A stretch of DNA of 46,409 bases from Deltaproteobacteria bacterium (GTDB taxonomy: Bacteria > Myxococcota > Kuafuiibacteriia > Kuafuiibacteriales > Kuafuiibacteriaceae). Below, piece by piece: positions 1 to 8,087 of this stretch (position 1 is its first letter; each line of letters begins with the position of its first letter). Made by a program: the position numbers and the translations under genes. Location: positions 1 to 46,409 of the forward strand of contig WYAZ01000050.1 of assembly GCA_011526105.1 (NCBI GenBank). The letters run 5' to 3'. The notes under the pieces are model-generated. The model searched no databases and had not been told where the DNA came from. It was given only the letters and a program-made list of their open reading frames with translations.

Positions 1-1
1 A

Positions 2-44
2 CGCCGTCCAGGCCCGCGCGCTCGATCTGCTGGACGCCTTGTAG
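2..44 (+). CDS. possible C-terminal tail of a gene cut by the window edge
   Basis: The first bases read as an open frame ending QARALDLLDAL and TAG at 42-44. There is too little to name a function. A near-identical peptide and DNA stretch occurs on the minus strand around 39642-39678, inside the decayed Cys-rich gene, which is the main reason to think this is coding. The remaining bases up to 122 separate it from the convergent lipoprotein gene and show no obvious terminator. Confidence 0.2.
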   Translation, partial: AVQARALDLLDAL

Positions 45-122
45 GCAGGCCAAGGTCAGCGCGATACGCGAACAGCACGATCAAAACGGGCACTTACGCT
101 TGTTGGTTGCTCGAAGTTCGGA

Positions 123-1916
123 CTAGTGTCCCGTGAAGAACGCGCGGTGGTTGTCTGCGTCGATAGATTGAAAGGGGAGCCAGAAAGCGGGCGCGCTTGG
201 ATCCAAACCCTCTGTTGCGCGGTCTAGATCAATGGATGAGACCCAGAGCTGGTCGCGACGATCGCGCTCGAGAAGGTGACCGTACGCGCGGCGAGACGAG
301 AAGACCAGCCAGTCCTGGCCGGCTTCGCCTCGAACCCAGGTGGGCATGCTGTTGCCGAGATCGCTCGTATCCACGCCGGGCCCAACGTTCCGATTCAGAC
401 GCGTGAGGGGGATGGGTTCGCCGCGCCCATCGCTTCGCACGAGCCACAGAACAGATCGATCGTTGTCCTTGCTCTGTCCTCGCGAGCGTACGTACGCCAC
501 CCACGAACCATCGGGAGAGTAGCTCGGTGAGTGCAGGACATCGTCCCCGCCGGTGGACGCCACGATGATCTCCGGGACGCCGACTGTGCCGTCTGCTGAG
601 ACCGGGATTCGAGCGAGATGAGTCTCGTGTTCGATCTCCTTGTTCTTCTCCTCGTCCTCCTCCGAGTAAGCCACCACCAACGAGCGCCCGTCCGGCGACC
701 AGTCGGGGTGACTGATCGAACGCTCGTCTCCGGGAAAGGACAGGCGCGTCACTTGGAACGTGGACAGGTCCATCATCCTGAGCCGGCCGTCGTTCGTGAA
801 CGCGAGCCGCGTGGAGTCTGGGCTGAAGACACCGAAGCCGAACTCCTCGCTGCGAGAGGGACCGATGGGTACCGGGGCAGGTCCTTCCATGTTGAGAATC
901 AGCAGCCTCTCGCCCTCGAATCCAAGCGCCATGCGCCGGCCATCACGCGACACCACGTGGCACGACGCACATCCAGTCTTGTCATCGACCTCGATGGGCT
1001 CACCTGCATCGTCGAAGCCGGCGTCTGGGCGAGGCGGAGGCGGCGTCACCGGAAAGTACCGCATCGCGACGGGGTCTGAGAGATTCGCGCGGAGGATGCC
1101 GGCCGCCTGGGTCGACCAGAAGTAGGCTGAGCCTTCGATCGAAGCCCCGCTCACTTCGATGCGATGGCGGGCCGACCGATGAACGGTCGTATCGGTCGCG
1201 GCACGAATGGAGAACGAGAAGCCGCGTCCGCGGTGCGCGCCGAGCCAAGCCTTCCAGGCCGAAGCGTCGGGAACGAGATCGGTCGCGGCGGTGAACATCC
1301 GCAGGGTACCTGCGCTGCTTTCGAAGCGCAGCTCGTAGGCCACCGCCCCCGCGTGTGCTTCCCATTGGAGTCGAGGCGATGGCATGTTGGCGGGAAAGCC
1401 GACCTCGGACGCCGGGTAGAGGATCGTTGGGCCATCCTCGGGATCACTCGATGGATCCTCGGGAAACCGGGCGACGATCGAAGGCGGAAGACCGGGCGCC
1501 ACCCACACCCGGTCAACCTGGATGGATACCGTCGCGACCGCACTCGAGCTGCCGATGAGCGCTTCGATCTGCGTGGTGCCCGCCTGACCCGAAGCAGTGA
1601 AGACCCCGAACTCCAGCGTCCCGAGTTCGGGGGCAGAGATTCGCCAAGCCACCGCCCGGCTCAGATCTTCCTCGCGATCTTCGAACTGTCCGATCGCGCG
1701 AAACGTCGTGGTGGCCGGCGGAGCTTGGGTGTCCAAAAGGCTCACCGAACCGGGATCTATCCGCACGCCAAGCAACCCATCGGGCGCCGGAGGGATCGGA
1801 TCGACACCCGGGGGAAGCGCACCGTCGAGACCGGGTACGAGGACGACCTGTCTGCCCTCGCAGCCAAGAAGCGCGAGCAACGCAGCGCCGAGTAAGTACG
1901 ATGGCCAGCGTTTCAT
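123..1916 (-). CDS. lipoprotein with Ig-like domain, single c-type heme motif and TolB/PD40-like beta-propeller
   Basis: The 597-aa product starts with a lipoprotein signal (MKRWPSYLLG, lipobox LLALLGC, Cys19), so it is predicted to be membrane-anchored outside the cytoplasm. Residues about 50-135 resemble a bacterial Ig-like (Big_2) fold and about 165-260 a fibronectin-like segment. A CASCH heme-c motif follows at 316-320. The rest is a WD40-like/TolB propeller with repeated blades of the SPDGSWVAY and SPDSTRLAF type. The start is set by an ATGA overlap with the FecR gene upstream (1913-1916); the longer open frame has no signal sequence. It is the third gene of a sigma-FecR-lipoprotein operon. 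One heme plus a propeller suggests an electron-transfer or sensing role, but the substrate is unknown. Confidence 0.82.
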   Translation of the reverse strand: MKRWPSYLLGAALLALLGCEGRQVVLVPGLDGALPPGVDPIPPAPDGLLGVRIDPGSVSLLDTQAPPATTTFRAIGQFEDREEDLSRAVAWRISAPELGTLEFGVFTASGQAGTTQIEALIGSSSAVATVSIQVDRVWVAPGLPPSIVARFPEDPSSDPEDGPTILYPASEVGFPANMPSPRLQWEAHAGAVAYELRFESSAGTLRMFTAATDLVPDASAWKAWLGAHRGRGFSFSIRAATDTTVHRSARHRIEVSGASIEGSAYFWSTQAAGILRANLSDPVAMRYFPVTPPPPRPDAGFDDAGEPIEVDDKTGCASCHVVSRDGRRMALGFEGERLLILNMEGPAPVPIGPSRSEEFGFGVFSPDSTRLAFTNDGRLRMMDLSTFQVTRLSFPGDERSISHPDWSPDGRSLVVAYSEEDEEKNKEIEHETHLARIPVSADGTVGVPEIIVASTGGDDVLHSPSYSPDGSWVAYVRSRGQSKDNDRSVLWLVRSDGRGEPIPLTRLNRNVGPGVDTSDLGNSMPTWVRGEAGQDWLVFSSRRAYGHLLERDRRDQLWVSSIDLDRATEGLDPSAPAFWLPFQSIDADNHRAFFTGH

Positions 1917-3193
1917 GGAGCAGAGCCTGCGTCCGCGCGCAGGAGCCAACGTCGAGCCTCTTCCGCTTGCGGCGTGCTCGGCCAGCGCCGAAGCAGAGCC
2001 TCGGCCTCCGCTCGCGCTTCCGCGACACGACCGGCACGCTCTTCGGCCCGAACGAGGATCCATGCGCCTTCGGGTTCGAGGGGCCCACCACCGCGGCGAC
2101 GATACTCGCTCAAAGCTTGCCGAACATCTGCGGTCCGGCCGGCCTGCAGTTCGAGCCGCGCGAGCGCGATCCACGCCGCGCGGGCGTCAGCACCCGACCC
2201 CTCCCCAGCTTTGCGAAGAGACCGACGAGCACCCTCGAGATCTCCGGCCCGCTTCAGCCGCTCCGCTTCCGAGAGCAGGGCGGAGAGTGCTACGGGCGGC
2301 GGCGCGGGCTCGGGCACCTCGGGCTCGACCTCGACGACCGGCGCAACCTCACGATCGAGCGCTCGCCGCGATCGGTGGCGCGGACGCTTGGCCCGACGAC
2401 GACGTGAGGGCTCGGGTCCATCGAGCTCATCGAGCTCATCGACCTCCGCCACTTGCTCATCGAGAGCCCCAGAATCGTCCGCATCGATGACACCCACCGC
2501 CAGGAGGATTCGGTTCTGTTCTTCGACCTCGAGGGCGGAGCGCTCCGCGGCACGCCGGACCCGACGCAGTCTTTCGCCGCGACCAACCGGCTGTTTTGGG
2601 TCTCCCCCGGAAGACACCTCGACCACACCCTCGGCGACGTCGACAGTGAACTCACCGTCGTCGCGGACCACGCTGAAGATCGTCCCTTTGACTTCGATCC
2701 GACCCTCACCCGCGAGGACCTGCAGCTCTCCGGACCCGAGGTCCATCGCATGAACATCGACGCGCCCGCGCTCGAGGCTCAGGACGAGTCGACAAGGTTC
2801 GTTCTCCAGCAACCGAACCACCGAGCCCGATTCGGCTCGAACGAAGGCTCGACCGTCGAGATCGAGCACTTGCTCGCCGTTTGCGTCAGCCTCGAAGCGC
2901 CCCGACACCTGCGGACGCGACTCGCACGCGCGGCCCGAGGCCATGAGCGGGGCACCTGACTGGGAAGTGGGTTCGACCTGAAGCGCCCACGCGCCGGCCA
3001 CCGCCAGGGCGATCGCGCCGACGGCAGCACCGACTTGGATCACCTGGCGCTGCAGCCTCGCCCGGCGCACGGTCGAGGGCCCCTGCGCTCGAAGGTGAGC
3101 GAGAACTCTCTCGCGCGCTTCCGGGCTCAAGCCACTGCCCTCTCGCTGGACGAGCTCGCGGAACTGACGCGCGGGACGCTCTTCAGTCTTCAC
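1913..3193 (-). CDS. FecR-domain transmembrane protein with C-terminal TPR-like repeats
   Basis: The 426-aa product has a short cytoplasmic N-terminus, one membrane helix at about 51-71, a FecR-type beta domain at about 105-215 (ERGRVDVHAM, VKGTIFSVV, VDVAEGVVEV), an acidic and basic linker rich in Asp, Glu and Arg at 235-295, and Ala/Arg-rich TPR-like helices at 300-426. FecR proteins pass a periplasmic signal to an ECF sigma factor. Here the ECF gene lies immediately upstream and overlaps by 11 bp, and the heme lipoprotein follows with a 4-bp overlap. I infer an anti-sigma or co-regulator role; the N-terminus does not show a clear zinc-type anti-sigma motif. A purely structural envelope role is possible. 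Confidence 0.8.
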   Translation of the reverse strand: MKTEERPARQFRELVQREGSGLSPEARERVLAHLRAQGPSTVRRARLQRQVIQVGAAVGAIALAVAGAWALQVEPTSQSGAPLMASGRACESRPQVSGRFEADANGEQVLDLDGRAFVRAESGSVVRLLENEPCRLVLSLERGRVDVHAMDLGSGELQVLAGEGRIEVKGTIFSVVRDDGEFTVDVAEGVVEVSSGGDPKQPVGRGERLRRVRRAAERSALEVEEQNRILLAVGVIDADDSGALDEQVAEVDELDELDGPEPSRRRRAKRPRHRSRRALDREVAPVVEVEPEVPEPAPPPVALSALLSEAERLKRAGDLEGARRSLRKAGEGSGADARAAWIALARLELQAGRTADVRQALSEYRRRGGGPLEPEGAWILVRAEERAGRVAEARAEAEALLRRWPSTPQAEEARRWLLRADAGSAP

Positions 3194-3797
3194 CGCGCGT
3201 CCCTCCTCCGAGCAGCTCTTTCAAGTACGGATCGCGCTCGGCTCGCGCCCGAAGCTCCTTCTGAGCGTAGAAGATGCGAGAACGAGTCGCTGAAAGTGAG
3301 GCCCCCATCGTGGAAGCCACCGCTTCGAAGCTCAGGCCCTCGAGCGCCCAGAGGAGGAAGGCGACCCGCTTCTTGTCGGATAGATGTTCGAGAGCGACTC
3401 GGACTCGGCGGAGCTGTTCGTTGGCCATCACGTCCCGCTCAGGCCCTGCGTTCGGAGACACTACGTCATCCTGAAGCTCCGCGCGCCGCTTCCACCAGGC
3501 CGAGGGGCGCATCGCTCGACGCGCGACGCGCACCGTGATGCCGCCAACGAAGGTGGAGAAGGCACTGTCGCCTCGAAACCCGGGAAGCGCGCGGCACATC
3601 TCCATGAAGACAACCTGTACGAGATCCTCGAGATCCGAGCGCGGACCGAGGATGCGGAGGAGGAGACGCTCGACCTTGGGGAGTTCGTGACGCGCGATGG
3701 TATCGAGCGCGCGCGCGTCGCCGCGCTTCGCACGTTGAACGAGTTCCTCATCGATGACACGAGAGGTCGTCGGCTCTGCGTTGCTTCGTGCGCCCAT
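3183..3797 (-). CDS. ECF-family RNA polymerase sigma factor
   Basis: The 204-aa product has sigma region 2 (DEELVQRAKRGDARALDTIA; DLVQVVFMEMCRAL) and region 4 (LSDKKRVAFLLWALEGLSFEAVASTMG), the usual ECF layout and length. The open frame continues upstream to a GTG at 3884, which would add 29 residues not typical of the family. I prefer the internal ATG at 3797, about 15 residues before region 2. The gene is first in the operon with the FecR protein and heme lipoprotein. It diverges from the electron-conduit operon at 4143, so it may control its own operon, the conduit, or both. No promoter motif was strong enough to call. Confidence 0.83.
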   Translation of the reverse strand: MGARSNAEPTTSRVIDEELVQRAKRGDARALDTIARHELPKVERLLLRILGPRSDLEDLVQVVFMEMCRALPGFRGDSAFSTFVGGITVRVARRAMRPSAWWKRRAELQDDVVSPNAGPERDVMANEQLRRVRVALEHLSDKKRVAFLLWALEGLSFEAVASTMGASLSATRSRIFYAQKELRARAERDPYLKELLGGGTRGED

Positions 3798-4142
3798 CAA
3801 GCCGAAGGCCGGAAACGACACCTCGGACCCCGCAGAAACAGGAGCCACGAGCGAGCGCCCCAAGACATAGGAACCTACTCGCACAAGCCATGAGTCGCAG
3901 CAAGCTACCCAGGGGATGAAAACATTTATTACGCGTTGAGATTCAAGTGCTTAGGTCGTGCCTCGCCAGGAGGGCAGACGGCACCCCGGCGCGCACATCC
4001 AGCCACAGATGCGTCGCATGAACCACGAGCGATGATGAAAGAAAAACTGGGTCCGCGTTCGCAAATACGCGGACGGGGACTCCGCCCGTCGTGGTCGATC
4101 CGAGCATTGACGCGCACACCAGGAGGACGCGACCATGCCGAC
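3798..4142. promoter_or_regulatory. divergent intergenic region between the ECF operon and the electron-conduit operon
   Basis: This segment contains an AT-richer patch near 3918-3935 (aaaacatttattac) in otherwise GC-rich DNA, so promoters for both directions probably lie here. The open frame of the downstream oxidoreductase extends back to 3936, but that part encodes Arg- and Pro-rich sequence with no domain. A clear AGGAGG lies at 4121-4126. It is better spaced for an out-of-frame ATG at 4135 than for the chosen start at 4143. No operator could be recognised. Confidence 0.4.
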
Positions 4143-6815
4143 ATGGCCGGCGACGCCGCTCGTATCTCTTCGTCGAACCTGCTCGATGAACTCCGGTCGC
4201 GTGTGTTGTTCGCGGACCTGAATAACGACCAGCTCGCTGCGTTCATCCGGTCTACCCACCTCATCCACCTGAAGCCGAAGGAGCGTCTCTCGGAACACAT
4301 CGAGCAGGACGGAGTAGAGCACTTCTACTTCGTGCTCGAGGGACAGCTCGGCGTCATTCGGCCACGGATCCCCGCCGCCACCGAAGTACCGCGCTCGATG
4401 CTCCCAAATCCGCAAGCCGATTTCCTCTTCACCTTCGAGGTCGAGGACGTGCTCTCGGACGCTTACGTGGGCGAGCACGTGAATGACGCGCTCGCGAACA
4501 TCGACTGTGTCGCCGTCGTTCGCACGACGCTCGTGGCGCTCGCCCGAACCGAACTGCTGCAGCTCTACCGCATCAATGGGGAGTGGGCGCAGCGAGTGAT
4601 GGAGCGGATCGAGGACGCTCGACTTCGATATCAAGAGAGCCGCGAACCGCGTCGGCGTCTGGCCGAGGCGTTTCGCCTGCAGCACAACTTCTCCTACGCC
4701 ACGACGATGAAGGTCATCGACGTGGGCCTATGCATCGGATGTGACGGATGCGAGCGTGCCTGCAGCGACCGGCATGGGCTCGTGCGTTTGGTGCGCAAGG
4801 GCCCCGAGCTCGGCGCCTTCGCCTTTCCGGTGTCGTGTCGAACCTGCACCGATCACCGATGCCTGCCTGCCTGCGGTTTCGACGCGCTCGACCTGAAGGA
4901 ACACGAACTTCGGATCGATCCGAAGCGCTGCGTGGGCTGTGCGGCGTGCGCGAGCGCCTGTCCAAACAACGTCATCACGATGCACGAGAAGGCGTTTAGC
5001 TCGGACGACTTCCCGAACCCCATGCCGGACACGGACAACGTGGGCCGGACCAACGTGCCCGGGGTGTACCTCGTCGGTGAGGCCTCCGGGGCCGCGCTCA
5101 TCAAAGTCGCCATCAACGGGGGCCGGACCGCGGTCGAGGACGTGGTCGATGCACTCGGGGACAAGCGCGGCACGGATGGGCTCCTCGATCTGGTCGTGGT
5201 CGGCGCCGGTCCAGCCGGTCTGTCGGCGGCCCTCGCCGCGAAAGAGATGGGGCTAGACTTCAAGGTGTTCGATAAGGGCCACTTCGCCACCACCATTCAG
5301 AGCTATCCCCGTCACAAGGTCGTGATGGCGGAGCCCGCGCACATTCCTCTGTATGGGAATCTCTGGCTCAAAGACACAACCAAGGAAGAGCTGATTCACC
5401 ACTGGGAGACGATCATTCGAGAGACCGGGCTCGAGCTTCACAGCCACGAACCAGTCACGGAGGTCATCACGCACGGACCCGATGAACTCGAGGTCGTCAC
5501 CGGTAAGGGACGCTACCGCGCGCGTCGGGTCATCCTCGCGGTGGGAACACGCGGGACCCCCAGAAAGCTCGGTGTCGAGGGAGAAGCTGAACCTCGGGTT
5601 CGTTACACACTGACCGATCCCACGGAGCTGCAAGACCGGAGAGTCCTCGTTGTCGGCGGCGGTGACTCTGCGGTGGAGGCCGCGATGAGCATCGCGGACA
5701 TGGGCGGCAAGACGCAAGTGACCCTCAGCTACCGACGCGACAGCTTCGGACGCATCAAGGCGCGGAACAAGACACGCATCGAGGAGTACGCGCGCGACGG
5801 TAAGGTGAAGCTGATCATGAGCTCCAGCGTCAAGGCGCTCGGCGCTGGGAGCCTCACCCTGAAGATCGAGGGTGGCGAGACGATGGAGATCGAGAACGAC
5901 TTCGTCTTCGCGCTGCTCGGCGCAGAACCCCCCACCGCGTTCTTCGAACGCATCGGGATCAGGATCGTGCAACCCGGCACCATCGACATGGTGCGGCTCG
6001 CGGCCACTCGCGGAAACCGTCGCTACGCCAACAAGTGCGACCACTGCGCGGACCACGGCGAGCAGGCTTGCATCGCGGCCTGTCCCACCGGTGCGATCAT
6101 GGAGCTCAGCCCAGCGCGGGTGTTCGCCGAGGACTCCGCGCTCTTCCTCCCCCCCGAGGAGGCCGCCGAGCCGCTCGAGCCCGAGACGCGTCACGCGATC
6201 CGCCGCCGCGTCGCGATGCTGAGCGCAACGATCGCGATCGCGGCCGCCGCGATCATTGGTCTCGAGTGTTTTCTGCGGCGCCTGATGCCAGACTACTCGG
6301 CCCAGGCCCTCTGGCAGAGGCAAGCCGGCCTCGAGCCGGATGTGAGCTTCACGCCGGGCAACGGGCTCGGTTTCTGGCTCGGCGTGGCCGGGAGCATCCT
6401 GATGCTCTTGACCGCCCTCTATCCACTTCACTCGCGCATCGGTTGGCTCCGCGGGCGGACCGAGACGCGGGGATGGCTGGCTGCGCACATCCTCGCCGGG
6501 ATCTTAGGCCCGATCTTCGTCACCTATCACACGACGGTGAAGCTCGACCGTTGGCCCAGCCTCGCGTTCTGGCTCATGTGGCTCGTCGTCTTCAGCGGCG
6601 CCTTCGGGCGCTATGTCAACCCGCGCCTGAAGTTGGCAGCCGCTCGCCGCATCCTCGAGAAGCAGCTCGAAAGCGCCGAGCTGGGTCCATCCGTCGAACG
6701 AAAAGAAGGGCTCCTGGCCGCGACCTGGCGTCACGCACACATCATCCTCACCGCGCTGATGTTCATCATCGGCCTCATCCACGTCGCGACGGCGATGCTC
6801 TTCAAGGCAACCTAG
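4143..6815 (+). CDS. membrane oxidoreductase: cNMP-binding, four Fe-S motifs, FAD/NAD(P) domain and b-type membrane domain
   Basis: Numbering from the ATG at 4143 gives 890 aa. Residues 10-150 form a cyclic-nucleotide-binding fold. Ferredoxin motifs follow at C197-C207, C232-C244 and C263-C273. Next comes a thioredoxin-reductase/YpdA-like flavoprotein with GAGPAG at 354-359 for FAD and GGGDSA at 505-510 for NAD(P). A fourth Cys motif (CDHC...CIAACP) lies at 632-647. The C-terminus has about five membrane helices (692-886) with His at 782, 796, 864/866 and 880, spaced as in di-heme b-type cytochromes. Family knowledge suggests electron transfer from NAD(P)H through flavin and Fe-S clusters to membrane hemes. 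Position at the head of a multiheme-cytochrome operon suggests it feeds, or is fed by, those cytochromes. The cNMP domain may gate activity. The start is uncertain: an upstream in-frame ATG at 4032 is possible. Confidence 0.85.
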   Translation: MAGDAARISSSNLLDELRSRVLFADLNNDQLAAFIRSTHLIHLKPKERLSEHIEQDGVEHFYFVLEGQLGVIRPRIPAATEVPRSMLPNPQADFLFTFEVEDVLSDAYVGEHVNDALANIDCVAVVRTTLVALARTELLQLYRINGEWAQRVMERIEDARLRYQESREPRRRLAEAFRLQHNFSYATTMKVIDVGLCIGCDGCERACSDRHGLVRLVRKGPELGAFAFPVSCRTCTDHRCLPACGFDALDLKEHELRIDPKRCVGCAACASACPNNVITMHEKAFSSDDFPNPMPDTDNVGRTNVPGVYLVGEASGAALIKVAINGGRTAVEDVVDALGDKRGTDGLLDLVVVGAGPAGLSAALAAKEMGLDFKVFDKGHFATTIQSYPRHKVVMAEPAHIPLYGNLWLKDTTKEELIHHWETIIRETGLELHSHEPVTEVITHGPDELEVVTGKGRYRARRVILAVGTRGTPRKLGVEGEAEPRVRYTLTDPTELQDRRVLVVGGGDSAVEAAMSIADMGGKTQVTLSYRRDSFGRIKARNKTRIEEYARDGKVKLIMSSSVKALGAGSLTLKIEGGETMEIENDFVFALLGAEPPTAFFERIGIRIVQPGTIDMVRLAATRGNRRYANKCDHCADHGEQACIAACPTGAIMELSPARVFAEDSALFLPPEEAAEPLEPETRHAIRRRVAMLSATIAIAAAAIIGLECFLRRLMPDYSAQALWQRQAGLEPDVSFTPGNGLGFWLGVAGSILMLLTALYPLHSRIGWLRGRTETRGWLAAHILAGILGPIFVTYHTTVKLDRWPSLAFWLMWLVVFSGAFGRYVNPRLKLAAARRILEKQLESAELGPSVERKEGLLAATWRHAHIILTALMFIIGLIHVATAMLFKAT

Positions 6816-8087
6816 GTGGCAGACCCCGAGCCACGAGCCAACGCGCGGACCGAGCTCATCACGCGCCTGGAGCGGCCGGCCGCGGCAGCGTCGGCTGACG
6901 AGGTCTCGGAGCCGCGCACCGCGATCTTCAGGAATCCGGGTTTTGTGGTCGACGCCACCGAGGTCGAGGCGGTGCAAATGAGTGCGCTCTTGGGGGGAGC
7001 ACTGGCATCGCAGTGTCGTCTGCCAGCGCCTCGAATGCGGAGACGATCAGGGCTCCGCTGGGGCTTGTGGCTGGGGCGCGCCTTGATGGGCTCCGTGCTC
7101 GTGAGTTTCTTCTTGGCGATCGTCGCCCTCGCTATCACCGGCGTGGAAGAGCGCGCACGTTCGGACTCCAAGTCTCAGGCGCAGCTTCTGCAGGAGCTTT
7201 TGATCACCGGGAGTTTGAGTGAGGCGCGCTCCCATCTGGAGAAGCTCGAGGCGCTCGTGGCTCAAGCGAAAAACCCAAGAGCCCATGCCGCAATCAGGGC
7301 AAGAGCCGAAGCCACGCTCTACCGCTTCCACGACGCGGACCCCGCCCGGAAAGGGCGAGCTTTGAGGCTGCTCATCGCCGAGAAGAATCGAATGACGAAC
7401 GACGCTTGGGTTGCAGCCGCTCTACTCACCTCGCGAACCGAGCGAGCGTCGATCCTGAGAGGGGGCGAGGCGCTCGTTCTTCCTCGGGACGCGGACCCTG
7501 TCGCCTTGGCTGCTTCCCTCGAGGCCGGACTGGGGCGGTCGAAGGAAGCACGTGCCGGCTACCTGGAAGCCGAAGCCCGGGAGCCGTCACACGTCGTTCA
7601 CCTCTACGCGCTGTTCTCGCTGGAGCACGTAAATGGCGAGCGACGAGACGCGCAGCTCGTGCTAGAGCGCATGGAAGACGTGAGCCCCACCAGCCCCTGG
7701 ACTCGCCTGGCCTCCGCCCGTTCCCAGTCAGAAGCTGCGGAGCGCAAGGAAGCCATCTTGGCACTCGTCGACGACGAGACGCTTCCCGCCGTACCCAGAG
7801 CGCTGGCGGCAGAGAACGCTTTCTTGGATGCGAGCCTCGGCCTGGATGCCGAGCATCGCGCACGCCTGTTGGAGCTGCAGAGCTCGCTCCTCCACCGCGA
7901 CGACTCCTTCATGAGCGAGCTCCCGCTGCCACCGCGTCTGAGCGAGGGGTCCGATCCCGCCACCGCATCGATCGATGGCCGGGCGATCGGCGCAGACATC
8001 ATCGCGACCGAAATCACCATAGAAGCGCCCCCTGCAACGAAGCCTGCAAAGAAGAAGAGGACAAGGGGGAAAAGGCGGGCCCGATGA
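6816..8087 (+). CDS. TPR-like single-pass membrane protein of the electron-conduit operon
   Basis: The GTG start directly follows the TAG stop of the oxidoreductase, and the stop overlaps the ATG of the 33-heme cytochrome (ATGA), so the three are translationally linked. The 423-aa product has a membrane helix at about 90-112 (MGSVLVSFFLAIVALAITGV). A long helical segment with TPR-like pairs follows (SEARSHLEKLEALVAQ; AAIRARAEATLYRF). The tail is very basic and ends KKKRTRGKRRAR. No catalytic motif is visible. From position it could be an assembly or scaffold factor for the cytochromes; this is inference only. Confidence 0.72.
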   Translation: MADPEPRANARTELITRLERPAAAASADEVSEPRTAIFRNPGFVVDATEVEAVQMSALLGGALASQCRLPAPRMRRRSGLRWGLWLGRALMGSVLVSFFLAIVALAITGVEERARSDSKSQAQLLQELLITGSLSEARSHLEKLEALVAQAKNPRAHAAIRARAEATLYRFHDADPARKGRALRLLIAEKNRMTNDAWVAAALLTSRTERASILRGGEALVLPRDADPVALAASLEAGLGRSKEARAGYLEAEAREPSHVVHLYALFSLEHVNGERRDAQLVLERMEDVSPTSPWTRLASARSQSEAAERKEAILALVDDETLPAVPRALAAENAFLDASLGLDAEHRARLLELQSSLLHRDDSFMSELPLPPRLSEGSDPATASIDGRAIGADIIATEITIEAPPATKPAKKKRTRGKRRAR

